A DNA stretch of 25,342 nucleotides. Source: Actinomycetota bacterium. Lineage in GTDB: Bacteria > Actinomycetota > Actinomycetes > Streptosporangiales > Streptosporangiaceae. The notes under the pieces are model-generated. The model did no database searches and was not told the DNA's origin. It saw only the letters and a list, made by a program, of their open reading frames with translations. Location of the stretch: NCBI GenBank assembly GCA_003242605.1, contig QGUZ01000043.1, positions 1 through 25,342 of the forward strand, given 5' to 3'. Each line of letters opens with the position of its first letter. Positions within the stretch are counted from its first letter, which is position 1. The position numbers were made by a program, and so were the translations under genes. Shown one piece after another: positions 6,271 to 13,649 of this stretch.

Positions 6271-7994
6271 CATGCGGACCGCGGGCGCCAGTCGCCGCGA
6301 TCGACGTTCAGCGTCTCCGGGGTGTGCAGCCGGACCATGGTCCGGGCGACGCCGAGCGGCACCTTCCGCGGGGTGAGCAGCGACACCACGATCATCACGA
6401 GGAACGCGATCGGCACCGTCCACGCGGCCGGCTGGGCGAGCAGCGCGCCCGTCCATCCGTCGTACGGCCCGCCGAGGATCGTGGCCACCACCGCGGCCCC
6501 GGCGAGGCCGCCGCCGACGAGCAGCCCGGCCATCGCCCCGGCCGTGGTGAGCCGCCGCCACCAGATGCCGAGCACGAGCAGCGGGCAGAACGACGAGGCG
6601 GCGACCGCGAACGCGAGCCCCACCACGTCGGCGACCGCGAGCGCCCGGGCCGTGATCGCGAGGATCAGCGGCGCGATCACGGCGAGCACCGTGGCGATGC
6701 GGAACGAGCGCACCCCGCCGCCGAGGATGTCCTGGCCGAGCACCCCGGCGACGGACACGGTGAGCCCCGAGGAGGTGGACAGGAACGCGGCGAACGCGCC
6801 CGCGGCGACGAGCGCGGTGAGCAGCTCGCCCAGCACTCCCCCGACCAGCCGCCCGGGCAGCGTGAGCACCACCGCGTCGGTCCGGCCGGTCATCAGCAGC
6901 TCGGGCGTGTAGAGCCGGCCGAGCGCGCCGTACACGGCCGGGAGCAGGTAGAACGCGCCGAGCAGGGCGAGCACGGCGAGCGTGGTGCGGCGGGCGGCCC
7001 GGCCGTCGGGGTTGGTGTAGAAGCGCACCAGCACGTGCGGCAGCCCCATGGTGCCGAGGAAGGTGGCGAGGATGAGCGAGTAGGTGGCGTACACCGGGTG
7101 GTCCCGGCCCTGCAGCGGCATCGCCCAGTCCTCGTCGTCGAGCACCGGCAGGCTCTCCATGTGCGGCACCTTCGCCCCGGCCGGGAAGGTGACCTTGGCG
7201 TCGTGCCGGATGTCGTGGGTGCCCGGCTCGAGGGTGAGCGGCCCGCCCACCCGGCGGCCGTCGATCACGCCCTCGGCGCTCACCGTCACCGGCTCGCTCA
7301 CCTTCACCCGCACGTCGCTCGGGAAGCTCACCGTGGTGCGGTCGCGGAAGACCGGCGGCCCGTCCTCGACCCGCGGGCGGCCGTCGGCGTTCCACGCCAG
7401 CAGCAGGAAGATGAGCGGCACGGCGAGCGCGGTCAGCTTCAGCCAGTACTGGAAGGCTTGGACGAAGGTGATCGACCGCATGCCGCCGGAGAGCACGTTC
7501 ACCGCGACCACGACGGCCACCAGCACCCCGCCCACCCACACCGGCGCGCCGGTGACGCCGCGCAGCACCAGCCCGGCGCTCTGGAACTGCGGCATCAGGT
7601 ACAGCCAGCCGATCAGCACCACGAGCACGCTCGCCGTACGGCGGACCGTCATCGACTCCAGCCGCGCCTCGGCGAAGTCGGGCAGCGTGTAGGCGCCGGA
7701 GCGGCGCAGCGGCGCCGAGACGAGCACGAGCAGCACCAGGTAGCCGCCGGTCCAGCCGACCGGCAGCCACAGCAGGTCCGCCCCGTGCGCGAGGATGAGC
7801 CCGGCGATCCCGAGGAACGAGGCGCCGGACAGGTACTCCCCGCCGATCGCCGAAGCGTTCCACAGCGGGGAGACCGTGCGCGAGGCGACGTAGAAGTCCG
7901 ACGTGGTCCGGGACAGCCGGATGCCGAACGCGCCGATGAGGACCGTCGCCACGACCACCAGCAGGACGGCGACGACGCCGTACGCGGAGCTCAT
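6270..7994 (-). CDS. Second sodium:solute symporter, ActP-like, with large extracytoplasmic insert
   Basis: This 574-aa membrane transporter of the SSS family is clearly related to the ActP protein encoded next to it. Shared features include GGEYLSGASFLGIAG near residues 51-65 and GLPHVLVRFYTNPD near 317-330. It differs by a loop of about 100 residues (roughly 203-300) between two membrane helices; ActP has about half that length there. The loop is rich in alternating hydrophobic residues and predicted to be beta-rich, so it may be a small folded domain outside the membrane. The gene starts at an ATG at 7994, 27 bp after the small membrane protein gene, and forms a unit with it and the LytTR regulator. 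The substrate is probably a monocarboxylate such as acetate, pyruvate or propionate, which is inference from family and context. Confidence 0.9.
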   Translation of the reverse strand: MSSAYGVVAVLLVVVATVLIGAFGIRLSRTTSDFYVASRTVSPLWNASAIGGEYLSGASFLGIAGLILAHGADLLWLPVGWTGGYLVLLVLVSAPLRRSGAYTLPDFAEARLESMTVRRTASVLVVLIGWLYLMPQFQSAGLVLRGVTGAPVWVGGVLVAVVVAVNVLSGGMRSITFVQAFQYWLKLTALAVPLIFLLLAWNADGRPRVEDGPPVFRDRTTVSFPSDVRVKVSEPVTVSAEGVIDGRRVGGPLTLEPGTHDIRHDAKVTFPAGAKVPHMESLPVLDDEDWAMPLQGRDHPVYATYSLILATFLGTMGLPHVLVRFYTNPDGRAARRTTLAVLALLGAFYLLPAVYGALGRLYTPELLMTGRTDAVVLTLPGRLVGGVLGELLTALVAAGAFAAFLSTSSGLTVSVAGVLGQDILGGGVRSFRIATVLAVIAPLILAITARALAVADVVGLAFAVAASSFCPLLVLGIWWRRLTTAGAMAGLLVGGGLAGAAVVATILGGPYDGWTGALLAQPAAWTVPIAFLVMIVVSLLTPRKVPLGVARTMVRLHTPETLNVDRGDWRPRSA

Positions 7995-8021
7995 GGAAGG
8001 TCCGTCACCACCACCGCTGCG

Positions 8022-8462
8022 TCACCGCCGGTCGACCAGGTCGGCGAAGTCACGCTCGTTCCGCTCGGCGCTGCGCACATAGAAGTATCCGGCGAGCGTG
8101 AACAACGGGTAGATGAGCCCGCCGAGCAGCAGCCACGGCAGCGGCACGCCGAGCACCTCGACCACGCGCAGCGGCGGCACGAGCAGGAACAGCAGCGGCA
8201 GGCCGCACACCACGCAGCCGAGCAGCGAGCACACGAACAGCCCGAGGCGCAGCTGGGTGCGCACCAGCGAGCGCATGTACACCTCGCCGAGCTTGGTCTG
8301 CTCGTCGATCTCCCGGGTGAGCGGGTAGCGGGGCCGCCGGACCGCGATCGTGCGCGGGCTCGTCACCACCTGGCGGCGGGGCCGCTCGGCGGCGCGCCGT
8401 TCCGACGCCAGGAGCCGCTCGAAGGCGCGCCGGTCGGGCCGGTCCGCGGAACGGGGGTTCAC
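8022..8462 (-). CDS. Small two-helix membrane protein, probable symporter accessory subunit
   Basis: This 146-aa protein has a charged, Arg-rich N-terminal half of about 65 residues. Two hydrophobic segments follow (around LGLFVCSLLGCVVCGLPLLF and LPWLLLGGLIYPLFTLAGYF), then an acidic tail. The layout matches DUF485-like small subunits that accompany SSS transporters, although the N-terminus is longer than usual. The start is a GTG at 8462 overlapping the stop of the LytTR regulator by 4 nt (GTGA), so it is translationally coupled to the regulator. The symporter gene follows 27 bp later. This order of regulator, small subunit and transporter argues that the regulator governs its own transporter operon. 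The first ~60 residues could hold a later start, but no better one is evident. Confidence 0.85.
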   Translation of the reverse strand: MNPRSADRPDRRAFERLLASERRAAERPRRQVVTSPRTIAVRRPRYPLTREIDEQTKLGEVYMRSLVRTQLRLGLFVCSLLGCVVCGLPLLFLLVPPLRVVEVLGVPLPWLLLGGLIYPLFTLAGYFYVRSAERNERDFADLVDRR

Positions 8463-9229
8463 TCGCCCCGCCCCGGTCGCGCCCGGCGGACCAGCAGGTC
8501 GCGCAGCTGCCGGGTGTGCCGGCGGCTCACCGGGATCTCGGTGTCCCCGATGCGCACGGTGCACCGCCCGGAGCCGAGGTGCAGCTCGTCGATGTGCTTG
8601 AGCGAGACGAGGTGGCTGCGGTGCACGCGGACGAAGCCGGCGTTCGCCCACCGGTCCTCGAGCACGGCGAGCGGGATGCGGACCAGGTGGCTGCCGGTGG
8701 AGGTGTGCAGCCGGGCGTAGTCGCCCTGGGCCTCCACGTAGCGCACGTCGGAGCTCGACACGAATCGGGTCACACCGCCCAGCTCGACCGGGATGGTGTC
8801 GGCCTCCACCGGGGAACGGCCCTGCCGGTCGGGATCGGCCGCCTCGCGCGTGGCGGCCCACACCCGCCGGACCGCCTCGGCGAGGCGCTCCGGCCGTACC
8901 GGTTTGAGCAGGTAGTCCTCGGCCTTGATCTCGAAGGCGTCGACGGCGTGCTCCTCGTAGGCGGTCACGAACACCACCCGGGGCGGCCGGGCGAACTGGG
9001 CGAGCAGCCTGCCGAGCACCACCCCGTCGAGGCCGCGCATGCGGATGTCGAGGAACACCGCCTCGATCGGCCGCCCTTCCGCCAGCGCCCGATCGAGCAG
9101 CCGCAGCGCAGAGGCCCCGTCACGGGCGGTGAGCACCTCCCCGATCCGGTCATCCGCACGCAGCAGGTACGCCAGGTCCTCCAGGGCGGGCTGTTCATCA
9201 TCGACCGCGAGGACTCGAAGGCCGACCAC
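8459..9229 (-). CDS. LytTR-type DNA-binding response regulator
   Basis: This 256-aa regulator has a CheY-like receiver (about 3-125) with acidic residues D10/D11, phospho-acceptor D61 in FLDIRM, a threonine in VFVTAYEE and lysine in LLKP. A LytTR DNA-binding domain spans about 145-250, with RYVEAQGDYARLHT and FVRVHRSHLVSLKHI. The start is a GTG at 9229, chosen for GGGAG 7 nt upstream. LytTR regulators paired with LytS-type kinases control carboxylate or pyruvate uptake in other bacteria (BtsSR and YpdAB in E. coli, LytST in Bacillus). Here the gene leads the symporter operon, and a LytS-like kinase is encoded 935 bp upstream on the same strand. A sigma-70-like promoter with a perfect TTGACA precedes it. 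Targets likely include its own operon and perhaps DUF485-actP. Confidence 0.94.
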   Translation of the reverse strand: MVGLRVLAVDDEQPALEDLAYLLRADDRIGEVLTARDGASALRLLDRALAEGRPIEAVFLDIRMRGLDGVVLGRLLAQFARPPRVVFVTAYEEHAVDAFEIKAEDYLLKPVRPERLAEAVRRVWAATREAADPDRQGRSPVEADTIPVELGGVTRFVSSSDVRYVEAQGDYARLHTSTGSHLVRIPLAVLEDRWANAGFVRVHRSHLVSLKHIDELHLGSGRCTVRIGDTEIPVSRRHTRQLRDLLVRRARPGRGE

Positions 9230-9264
9230 TCTTCACTCCCTACTGCCAACCGCGAATGCCAACG

Positions 9265-9293
9265 AGCGTGATGAATCCGACATGCAATGTCAA
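9265..9293 (-). promoter_or_regulatory. Predicted housekeeping promoter of the LytTR-symporter operon
   Basis: On the minus strand a perfect -35 TTGACA (9288-9293) is followed after exactly 17 nt by CACGCT (9265-9270), a fair -10 match in the A and final T. Transcription would start near 9258, giving a leader of about 30 nt with a GGGAG ribosome site. Confidence 0.5.
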
Positions 9294-9315
9294 CGGTCGC
9301 AGCCGAGGCTGTCCA

Positions 9316-9380
9316 CCTGTAACCGGCTTTCTTCGCGGCACCGGTACATGATCGTGTAAAGCGCGCGAAGCCGTTACAGG
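9316..9380. repeat. Long imperfect inverted repeat upstream of the regulator promoter
   Basis: The outer arms CCTGTAAC and GTTACAGG pair over 8 bp, and the inner arms CTTCGCG and CGCGAAG over 7 bp. Between them are two GC pairs with small bulges, and the loop is about 26 nt. It lies 25-90 bp ahead of the predicted -35 of the response-regulator gene. It could be a terminator for transcripts entering from upstream, or an operator. Nothing in the sequence decides between these. Confidence 0.5.
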
Positions 9381-10114
9381 CGGCCGACACACCCCGAAAG
9401 CCCTCGGGAGAGGCGGTGCGCGGGCATCGCGTCAGGGGCGGCGCGAGCCCGCTGCGGCCGCGCGCGGTACGGCCGGGCACGCGTACGGCCAGGCGGCGGC
9501 GGGGCGGCGCCGCGCCCGGCCGGGGTGCCTGCGCCCGGCGACGGGACGGCCCTCGCCACTCCCCGCCGCGCCGCCGGGGACCGCCGTGGGAGGTCCGGGA
9601 GCGCCTCGGCGGCACGCAACGGGAACGCGATCGTGATCACGGCCCCGCATCACCCGCGCCCATATGCGCCAAAACTCGCAATATTGCTCGGCGAGCGAGA
9701 GTTGATCATGAAATGCCACCCCGGTCGATCGCAATCCCGGAGCACACCGGAAATCACGTGGACCTGCCTCGCACCGGCCCGCCCGGGCGATGGAGCGCGG
9801 GGTTCGCGCCACGGCGACACGTCCACCCGCGTGCGGCGCGGCATACGTGGCGCCCGCCGTACGCCCGCGGACCGCCTGAGCGGCGGAGACGCCCGCCCGG
9901 CCGCCGGCCGCGGCGGCCCCGCCTCGCCCGCCGCCCCGGCCCGGGCGAATCGTCCGGCTCCGCCGGTGAAAACGCATCCGGCGCGCGTCCCCCGGCGTGA
10001 GGGCAGGGCGGTTTGATCGCCGCTCTCGGCCACGCACATCCCCGGGTTATCTCCGCACCAACAGCTGTATTCACTAAGCACGATAAGTCGCAGTAAATAC
10101 GCCCGAACATGGGC
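9381..10114. other. Long intergenic stretch without a convincing gene
   Basis: About 730 bp lie between the kinase terminator and the hairpin ahead of the regulator gene. Open frames exist on both strands, but their translations are Arg/Pro/Gly-rich shadows with no domain or third-position bias. Two AT-rich islands (about 9640-9760 and 10045-10110) stand out and contain GTGATCACG and TTGATCATGAAAT. One minus-strand frame from an ATG at 10039 to 9650 (129 aa) begins plausibly but soon loses coding character. A small RNA or a decayed gene is possible; nothing can be named. Confidence 0.5.
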
Positions 10115-10156
10115 GTGCCGTCCGGCCGGGAACCCGCCCTTCCGGCCGGACGGCAC
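10115..10156. terminator. Perfect 15-bp hairpin after the histidine kinase gene
   Basis: GTGCCGTCCGGCCGG pairs perfectly with CCGGCCGGACGGCAC around a 12-nt loop. It lies 9 bp after the kinase stop codon. There is no T-tract, as is common for terminators of GC-rich actinomycetes. It implies that the kinase is transcribed separately from the regulator. Confidence 0.8.
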
Positions 10157-10164
10157 CGCGCGGG

Positions 10165-11361
10165 TCAGCGGACCGAGACACCCGGGTGGTACTTGGGCAC
10201 GCGCACGTTCACCTTCGTCCCCGCGCCGATGCCGGTCTCGACGACGAGGCCGTACTCGTCGCCGTAGACCTGGCGGAGCCGCTCGTCCACGTTGCCGAGG
10301 CCGACCCCGCCGGAGCCGGAGCGCTCCTCGGGGTCGCCGGCGAGGATGCGCCGCAGCCGTTCCGGGTCCATGCCGATGCCGTCGTCCTCGACGCTGATGT
10401 GGCACTCCGACCCCGCGTCCTCGGCGATGATCGTGATCCGGCCGACGCCGTCCTTGCTCTCCAGGCCGTGCCGTACCGCGTTCTCCACCAGGGGCTGCAG
10501 GCACAGGAACGGCAGGGCGACCGGGAGCACCTCGGGGGCGATGCGCAGCGTCACCTGAAGCTGGTCGCCGAACCGGGCGCGCTCCAGCATGAGGTAGCGG
10601 TCGATCGAGCGCAGCTCCTCGGCGAGCGTGGTGAACTCGCCGTGCCTCCGGAAGGAGTAGCGGGTGAAGTCGGCGAACTCGATCAGCAGCTCGCGGGCCC
10701 GCTCCGGGTCGGTGCGCACGAACGAGGCGATCGTGGTGAGCGAGTTGTAGATGAAGTGCGGCGAGATCTGCGCCCGCAGCGCGCGCACCTCCGCCTCCAT
10801 GAGCAGGGTGCGGGAACGGTCCAGCTCGGCGAGCTCGAGCTGGACGTCGACCCAGTTCGCCACCTCCTGGGTGGCCCGCACCAGGCCCGCCGAGGCGTGG
10901 TCGCCGTACGCGGCGAGCGAGCCGACCACCCGGTCGTCGGTGGTGAGCGGCACCACCACCGCGTACCGGATCGGGCACTCGGGCACGTCGCAGGTGATCA
11001 CGTCCGGGCCGAGCACCTGCGTGCGGCCGTCCTTCAGCGTGTTCTGCGCGTGGCGGAACGCGTCCGCGGCATGGTGATCCCCCACCCCCTCGTAGACGAG
11101 GAGCTCCTCGCTGGAGGTGATCGCGATCGCGGGCGAGCCGAGCAGCTCGCGCAGGTGCCGCGAGGACTTCATCGCACCCGCCCTGGTGAGGCCGGCGCGC
11201 AGCGGCGGCGCGGCGAGCGACGCGGTGTGCAGGGTCTCGAACGTCGCCCGCTCCGCCCGCGTGCTGCCCAAGTCGCGCCGGCCCCGCAGAACCTGCCACA
11301 ACACCAGTCCGGGGACGCCCACGAGGGCGGCCACTACCAGAACCAGCACCACGGGCTCCAC
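10165..11361 (-). CDS. LytS-like sensor histidine kinase
   Basis: This 398-aa kinase probably phosphorylates the LytTR regulator encoded next on the same strand. A single membrane helix occupies about residues 4-24. A GAF-like sensory domain follows (about 40-180). Then comes a His_kinase-type dimerisation domain with the phospho-acceptor H202 in QISPHFIYNSL, and an ATPase domain with N-box LVENAVRHG (291-299), G1 EDDGIGM and G2 GGVGLGN. Unlike B. subtilis LytS it has no multi-helix sensor domain, so the signal is probably sensed inside the cell by the GAF domain. That domain contains a CDVPEC motif (C124, C129) that could be redox- or metal-active. The start is a GTG at 11361; TAGGCT 8 nt upstream (leaderless type) and GAGGAG 15 nt upstream both exist. 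It is unusual that 935 bp and a terminator separate it from its likely partner. Confidence 0.92.
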   Translation of the reverse strand: MEPVVLVLVVAALVGVPGLVLWQVLRGRRDLGSTRAERATFETLHTASLAAPPLRAGLTRAGAMKSSRHLRELLGSPAIAITSSEELLVYEGVGDHHAADAFRHAQNTLKDGRTQVLGPDVITCDVPECPIRYAVVVPLTTDDRVVGSLAAYGDHASAGLVRATQEVANWVDVQLELAELDRSRTLLMEAEVRALRAQISPHFIYNSLTTIASFVRTDPERARELLIEFADFTRYSFRRHGEFTTLAEELRSIDRYLMLERARFGDQLQVTLRIAPEVLPVALPFLCLQPLVENAVRHGLESKDGVGRITIIAEDAGSECHISVEDDGIGMDPERLRRILAGDPEERSGSGGVGLGNVDERLRQVYGDEYGLVVETGIGAGTKVNVRVPKYHPGVSVR

Positions 11362-11663
11362 GGTGCCGGAGCCTACTCCTCGAACCGCTCGAACGGGATC
11401 GTCCGCTTGTGTCCGTTCCGTACGGCCGGCCGGGCGGGCGCCCGTCCGGCGGGCGGGCGGCGACCCGGCGGCGCCGCACCCTCACCCCGCACCCTCACCC
11501 CGCACCCTCACGCGCGCACCCTCGCGCCGCGGCCACCCGTCCGGCGGCGCCTCCCCGGACGGCCCCCCGGGGCGATTGGCCCGGCTTTCGCGGGGTAGTC
11601 GGCCCCTGCCGAGGACCGCGCCGGGTGCGGCGCACCCGCGCGGCGCGCGTGAGAGGCCGCAAG
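11362..11663. other. Divergent intergenic region of the kinase and the 140-aa protein
   Basis: About 300 bp of very GC-rich DNA separate two divergent genes. It holds a 13-bp tandem repeat (described separately), GAGGAG and TAGGCT ahead of the kinase, and GAGAGG ahead of the 140-aa gene. No coding frame in it is credible. Confidence 0.5.
11474..11512. repeat. Three tandem 13-bp repeats, with a decayed fourth copy
   Basis: The unit CCGCACCCTCACC is repeated at 11474, 11487 and 11500, with one change at the end of the third copy. A degenerate fourth copy with one extra base follows to about 11526. It lies in the non-coding region between two divergent genes. Slippage origin is likely; a binding-site array is possible but unsupported. 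Confidence 0.8.
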
Positions 11664-12086
11664 ATGACCGAGAACGAACCGATCCGCCGGGACGATTCCG
11701 GCAAAGGCCGGTTGGGGGCGGGCGAGGTCGGGGTCCACCGCAGCCCCGTCACCGAGCCGCTCGTCGATCCGGGGTACTCCCGGAACATCGCGCCGCTGCG
11801 GTTCTGGGGCTTCGAGATCGCCCAGGAGCGGTACACCGGCCGGGAGCTCATCCCCGAGGAGGACGAGCAGGAGGCCCGGGCCCGCGCCGAAACCCCGGCC
11901 GCGGGCGGCCCCGCCCGGGAGACGGGTGGACCGGCGGCGCCCGGCACGGCCGGCGCGCCCGAGGCCGGGACCGGGGGACACCACCGGCGGAAGGGGTCGC
12001 TGCTCGCGGGCCTCGCCGTCCTCGTGCTCGTGCTGCGCCGCATGCGGCGGGCGCGGCGGCGGCGCGCCGTACCCCGCGGGCGCTGA
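11664..12086 (+). CDS. Hypothetical 140-aa protein with Arg-rich hydrophobic C-terminus
   Basis: I do not recognise a named domain. The ATG at 11664 is preceded by GAGAGG at 7 nt spacing; an in-frame GTG at 11649 is an alternative. Residues about 25-75 look like a conserved core (RSPVTEPLVDPGYSRN followed by APLRFWGFEIAQERYTGREL). An acidic, then Ala/Gly/Pro-rich disordered stretch follows. The end has a hydrophobic segment (LLAGLAVLVLVL) flanked by a run of arginines. This suggests a small protein tethered to the membrane or to anionic lipid by its tail. Codon usage matches its neighbours, so it is probably real. It stands 40 bp before a separately promoted HIT gene and is divergent from the kinase gene. 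Its function is unknown. Confidence 0.7.
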   Translation: MTENEPIRRDDSGKGRLGAGEVGVHRSPVTEPLVDPGYSRNIAPLRFWGFEIAQERYTGRELIPEEDEQEARARAETPAAGGPARETGGPAAPGTAGAPEAGTGGHHRRKGSLLAGLAVLVLVLRRMRRARRRRAVPRGR

Positions 12087-12114
12087 TCGGCCGCACCGCG
12101 GCGAGCGCGCCGGG

Positions 12115-12120
12115 TAGGGT
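12115..12120 (+). promoter_or_regulatory. -10 box of a leaderless promoter for the HIT gene
   Basis: TAGGGT lies 6 nt before the GTG at 12127, the textbook actinobacterial leaderless arrangement. No Shine-Dalgarno is present, and this spacing fixes the start codon. Confidence 0.7.
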
Positions 12121-12126
12121 CGTCGG

Positions 12127-12585
12127 GTGGCCGAACGGGAGCAGTGCACGTTCTGCGCGATCGTCCGGGGCGACCGGCCCGGGCACGCGGTGTTCGGCGA
12201 CGAGGTGGCCGTGGGCTTCCTCGACGCCCGCCCGGTGTTCAAGGGACACGTGCTGCTGGTGCCGCGCGCGCACGTCGAGACCCTCACCGACCTCCCGGCC
12301 GAGCTGGTCGGGCCGTTCTTCCAGCGGGTCCGGGCCGTGGCGGGCGCGGTGGAGCGCGGCCTCGCCGCGGGCGGCACGTTCGTGGCGATGAACAACAGGA
12401 TCAGCCAGAGCGTGCCGCACCTGCACGTGCACATCGTGCCCCGCAACCGCAAGGACGGCCTGCGCGGCTTCTTCTGGCCGCGCACCCGCTACCACGACGC
12501 GGCCGAGGCCGAGTCGTACGCCGCGCGCATCCGCGCCGCCCTGGCGCCCGGCGCCGCGGCGCCCGCTCCCCCGGCCGCCGGGTGA
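12127..12585 (+). CDS. HIT-family nucleotide hydrolase
   Basis: This 152-aa cytosolic protein of the histidine-triad superfamily has the active-site motif PHLHVHIVP (H98, H100, H102), where the central histidines form the nucleotidyl-enzyme intermediate. An N-terminal CTFC pair (C7, C10), together with a histidine in the PRAHVETL region and H98, could bind structural zinc, as in many bacterial HIT proteins. Such enzymes cleave phosphoramidates or dinucleoside polyphosphates such as AMP-lysine or Ap4A; the substrate cannot be chosen from sequence. The C-terminus after about residue 140 is an Ala/Pro tail. The gene converges on the lipid kinase gene with only 10 bp between stops. Confidence 0.93.
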   Translation: MAEREQCTFCAIVRGDRPGHAVFGDEVAVGFLDARPVFKGHVLLVPRAHVETLTDLPAELVGPFFQRVRAVAGAVERGLAAGGTFVAMNNRISQSVPHLHVHIVPRNRKDGLRGFFWPRTRYHDAAEAESYAARIRAALAPGAAAPAPPAAG

Positions 12586-12595
12586 GCCGGGCCGG

Positions 12596-13624
12596 TCAGG
12601 TGTCGACGAAGTCCGGCGGCACCATGACCCGCAGCCCGTTGCGGATGCTGCGCAGCCGCAGCGGGGTGATCTGGCGGACCTCGCCGTCCACGTCCGCGAG
12701 CATCGGCGGGTCGATCTCCACGAGCATCTCGCGGCCGGTGACGAACGGCCCGCCCGCCAGGCTCTGCCAGCGGCCCGTGGTCGCCCGGATCAGCGTCTCC
12801 GCCAGCAGCCGCAGCCGCTTGCCCGAGCCGAGCTGGTAGGCGGCGAGCGTGTGGTTGTCGATGCTGATGTCCCGGGCGATCTGCCACCCGCCGTGGAACC
12901 GGCCGTTGGCGATGTTGAGCTGGTGGGTGAGCACCTCGTGGCGGCGGCCGTCCACGGTGATCACGGCGCGGAACGGCCGGTGCCGGGGCAGGATGGTGAG
13001 CGCGGTCAGCGGGTAGGCCGCGCGGCCGAGCGCCCGCTTGAGCCACGGCCGCACGGTCGCGGCCACCTCGACCGAGACCCCGAAGCTGGTGAGGTTGGCG
13101 AACGGCCGGTCCCCGGCCATGCCGAGGTCGACGTCGGCCACCTTGCCCACCCGGAACACCCGGATCGCCCTCGCCAGGCCGAGCGGCAGCCCGAGGCTGC
13201 GGGCGAAGTTGTTGGTGGTGCCGAGCGGGAGCACCCCGAGGGCGGCGTCGGTGCCGGGGACGTGCTTGACCGCCTCGCTCAGCGTGCCGTCGCCCCCGCC
13301 CACGATGAGCAGGTCGGGGTTGAGCGCGAGCGCGGTCTCGATCGTGTCCGGGAGCCGCCGCGGGTCCATCACCGCGAACGCGCCGAGCGGCCGGAAGCCC
13401 TCGGCGTGCAGCAGCCGCATCGCCGCCAGGTACTTGCGCCGTCCGCGCCGGGAGTGGGTGTTCACGACGAGGGCGACCCGCCTGTCCTTGCGGATCGCCG
13501 CGGTGTGCTCCTCCTTGCTCCGTAATCCGCTCACCCTCGCCAGCCCTGCCTTCTCGACGCCTGTCGCGGACACGGTGCGCCGTCGTCGGCCCGCCGTGCG
13601 GCGGGCCGGTGTCCGTACGGTCAT
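12596..13624 (-). CDS. Diacylglycerol kinase-family lipid kinase
   Basis: This 342-aa protein has the DAGK catalytic core (about 48-170), with VALVVNTHSRRGRRK near residues 50-64 and the nucleotide-binding GGGDGTLSEAV near 109-119, then LPLGTTNNFARSLGLPLGL. The C-terminal beta-rich half (about 180-340) is typical of YegS/DgkB-like enzymes. The likely reaction is ATP-dependent phosphorylation of diacylglycerol or a related lipid alcohol, recycling it into phospholipid synthesis at the membrane. The first ~45 residues are Arg-rich and not part of the fold. TACGAT overlaps the annotated ATG, so a later GTG (residue 18 or 31) may be the real start if that is the -10. ctaD lies 25 bp upstream on the same strand, so the two may be co-transcribed. 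Confidence 0.88.
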   Translation of the reverse strand: MTVRTPARRTAGRRRRTVSATGVEKAGLARVSGLRSKEEHTAAIRKDRRVALVVNTHSRRGRRKYLAAMRLLHAEGFRPLGAFAVMDPRRLPDTIETALALNPDLLIVGGGDGTLSEAVKHVPGTDAALGVLPLGTTNNFARSLGLPLGLARAIRVFRVGKVADVDLGMAGDRPFANLTSFGVSVEVAATVRPWLKRALGRAAYPLTALTILPRHRPFRAVITVDGRRHEVLTHQLNIANGRFHGGWQIARDISIDNHTLAAYQLGSGKRLRLLAETLIRATTGRWQSLAGGPFVTGREMLVEIDPPMLADVDGEVRQITPLRLRSIRNGLRVMVPPDFVDT

Positions 13625-13649
13625 CGTAGGTCGCGGCGGGCCCGGGTGG

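Noticed and set aside
9525..10016. 163-aa plus-strand frame in the kinase/regulator gap
   Set aside because: The translation is Arg/Pro/Gly-rich at both ends with low third-position GC in the middle; no ribosome site and no domain.
9650..10039. 129-aa minus-strand frame from an ATG at 10039, downstream of an AT-rich promoter-like region
   Set aside because: The first ~20 codons look plausible, but the rest lacks third-position GC bias and any domain. Not enough to call a gene.
13621..13626. TACGAT overlapping the lipid kinase ATG as a firm promoter
   Set aside because: It would require a later start codon; the evidence is a single hexamer, so it is mentioned only as a caveat on the start.
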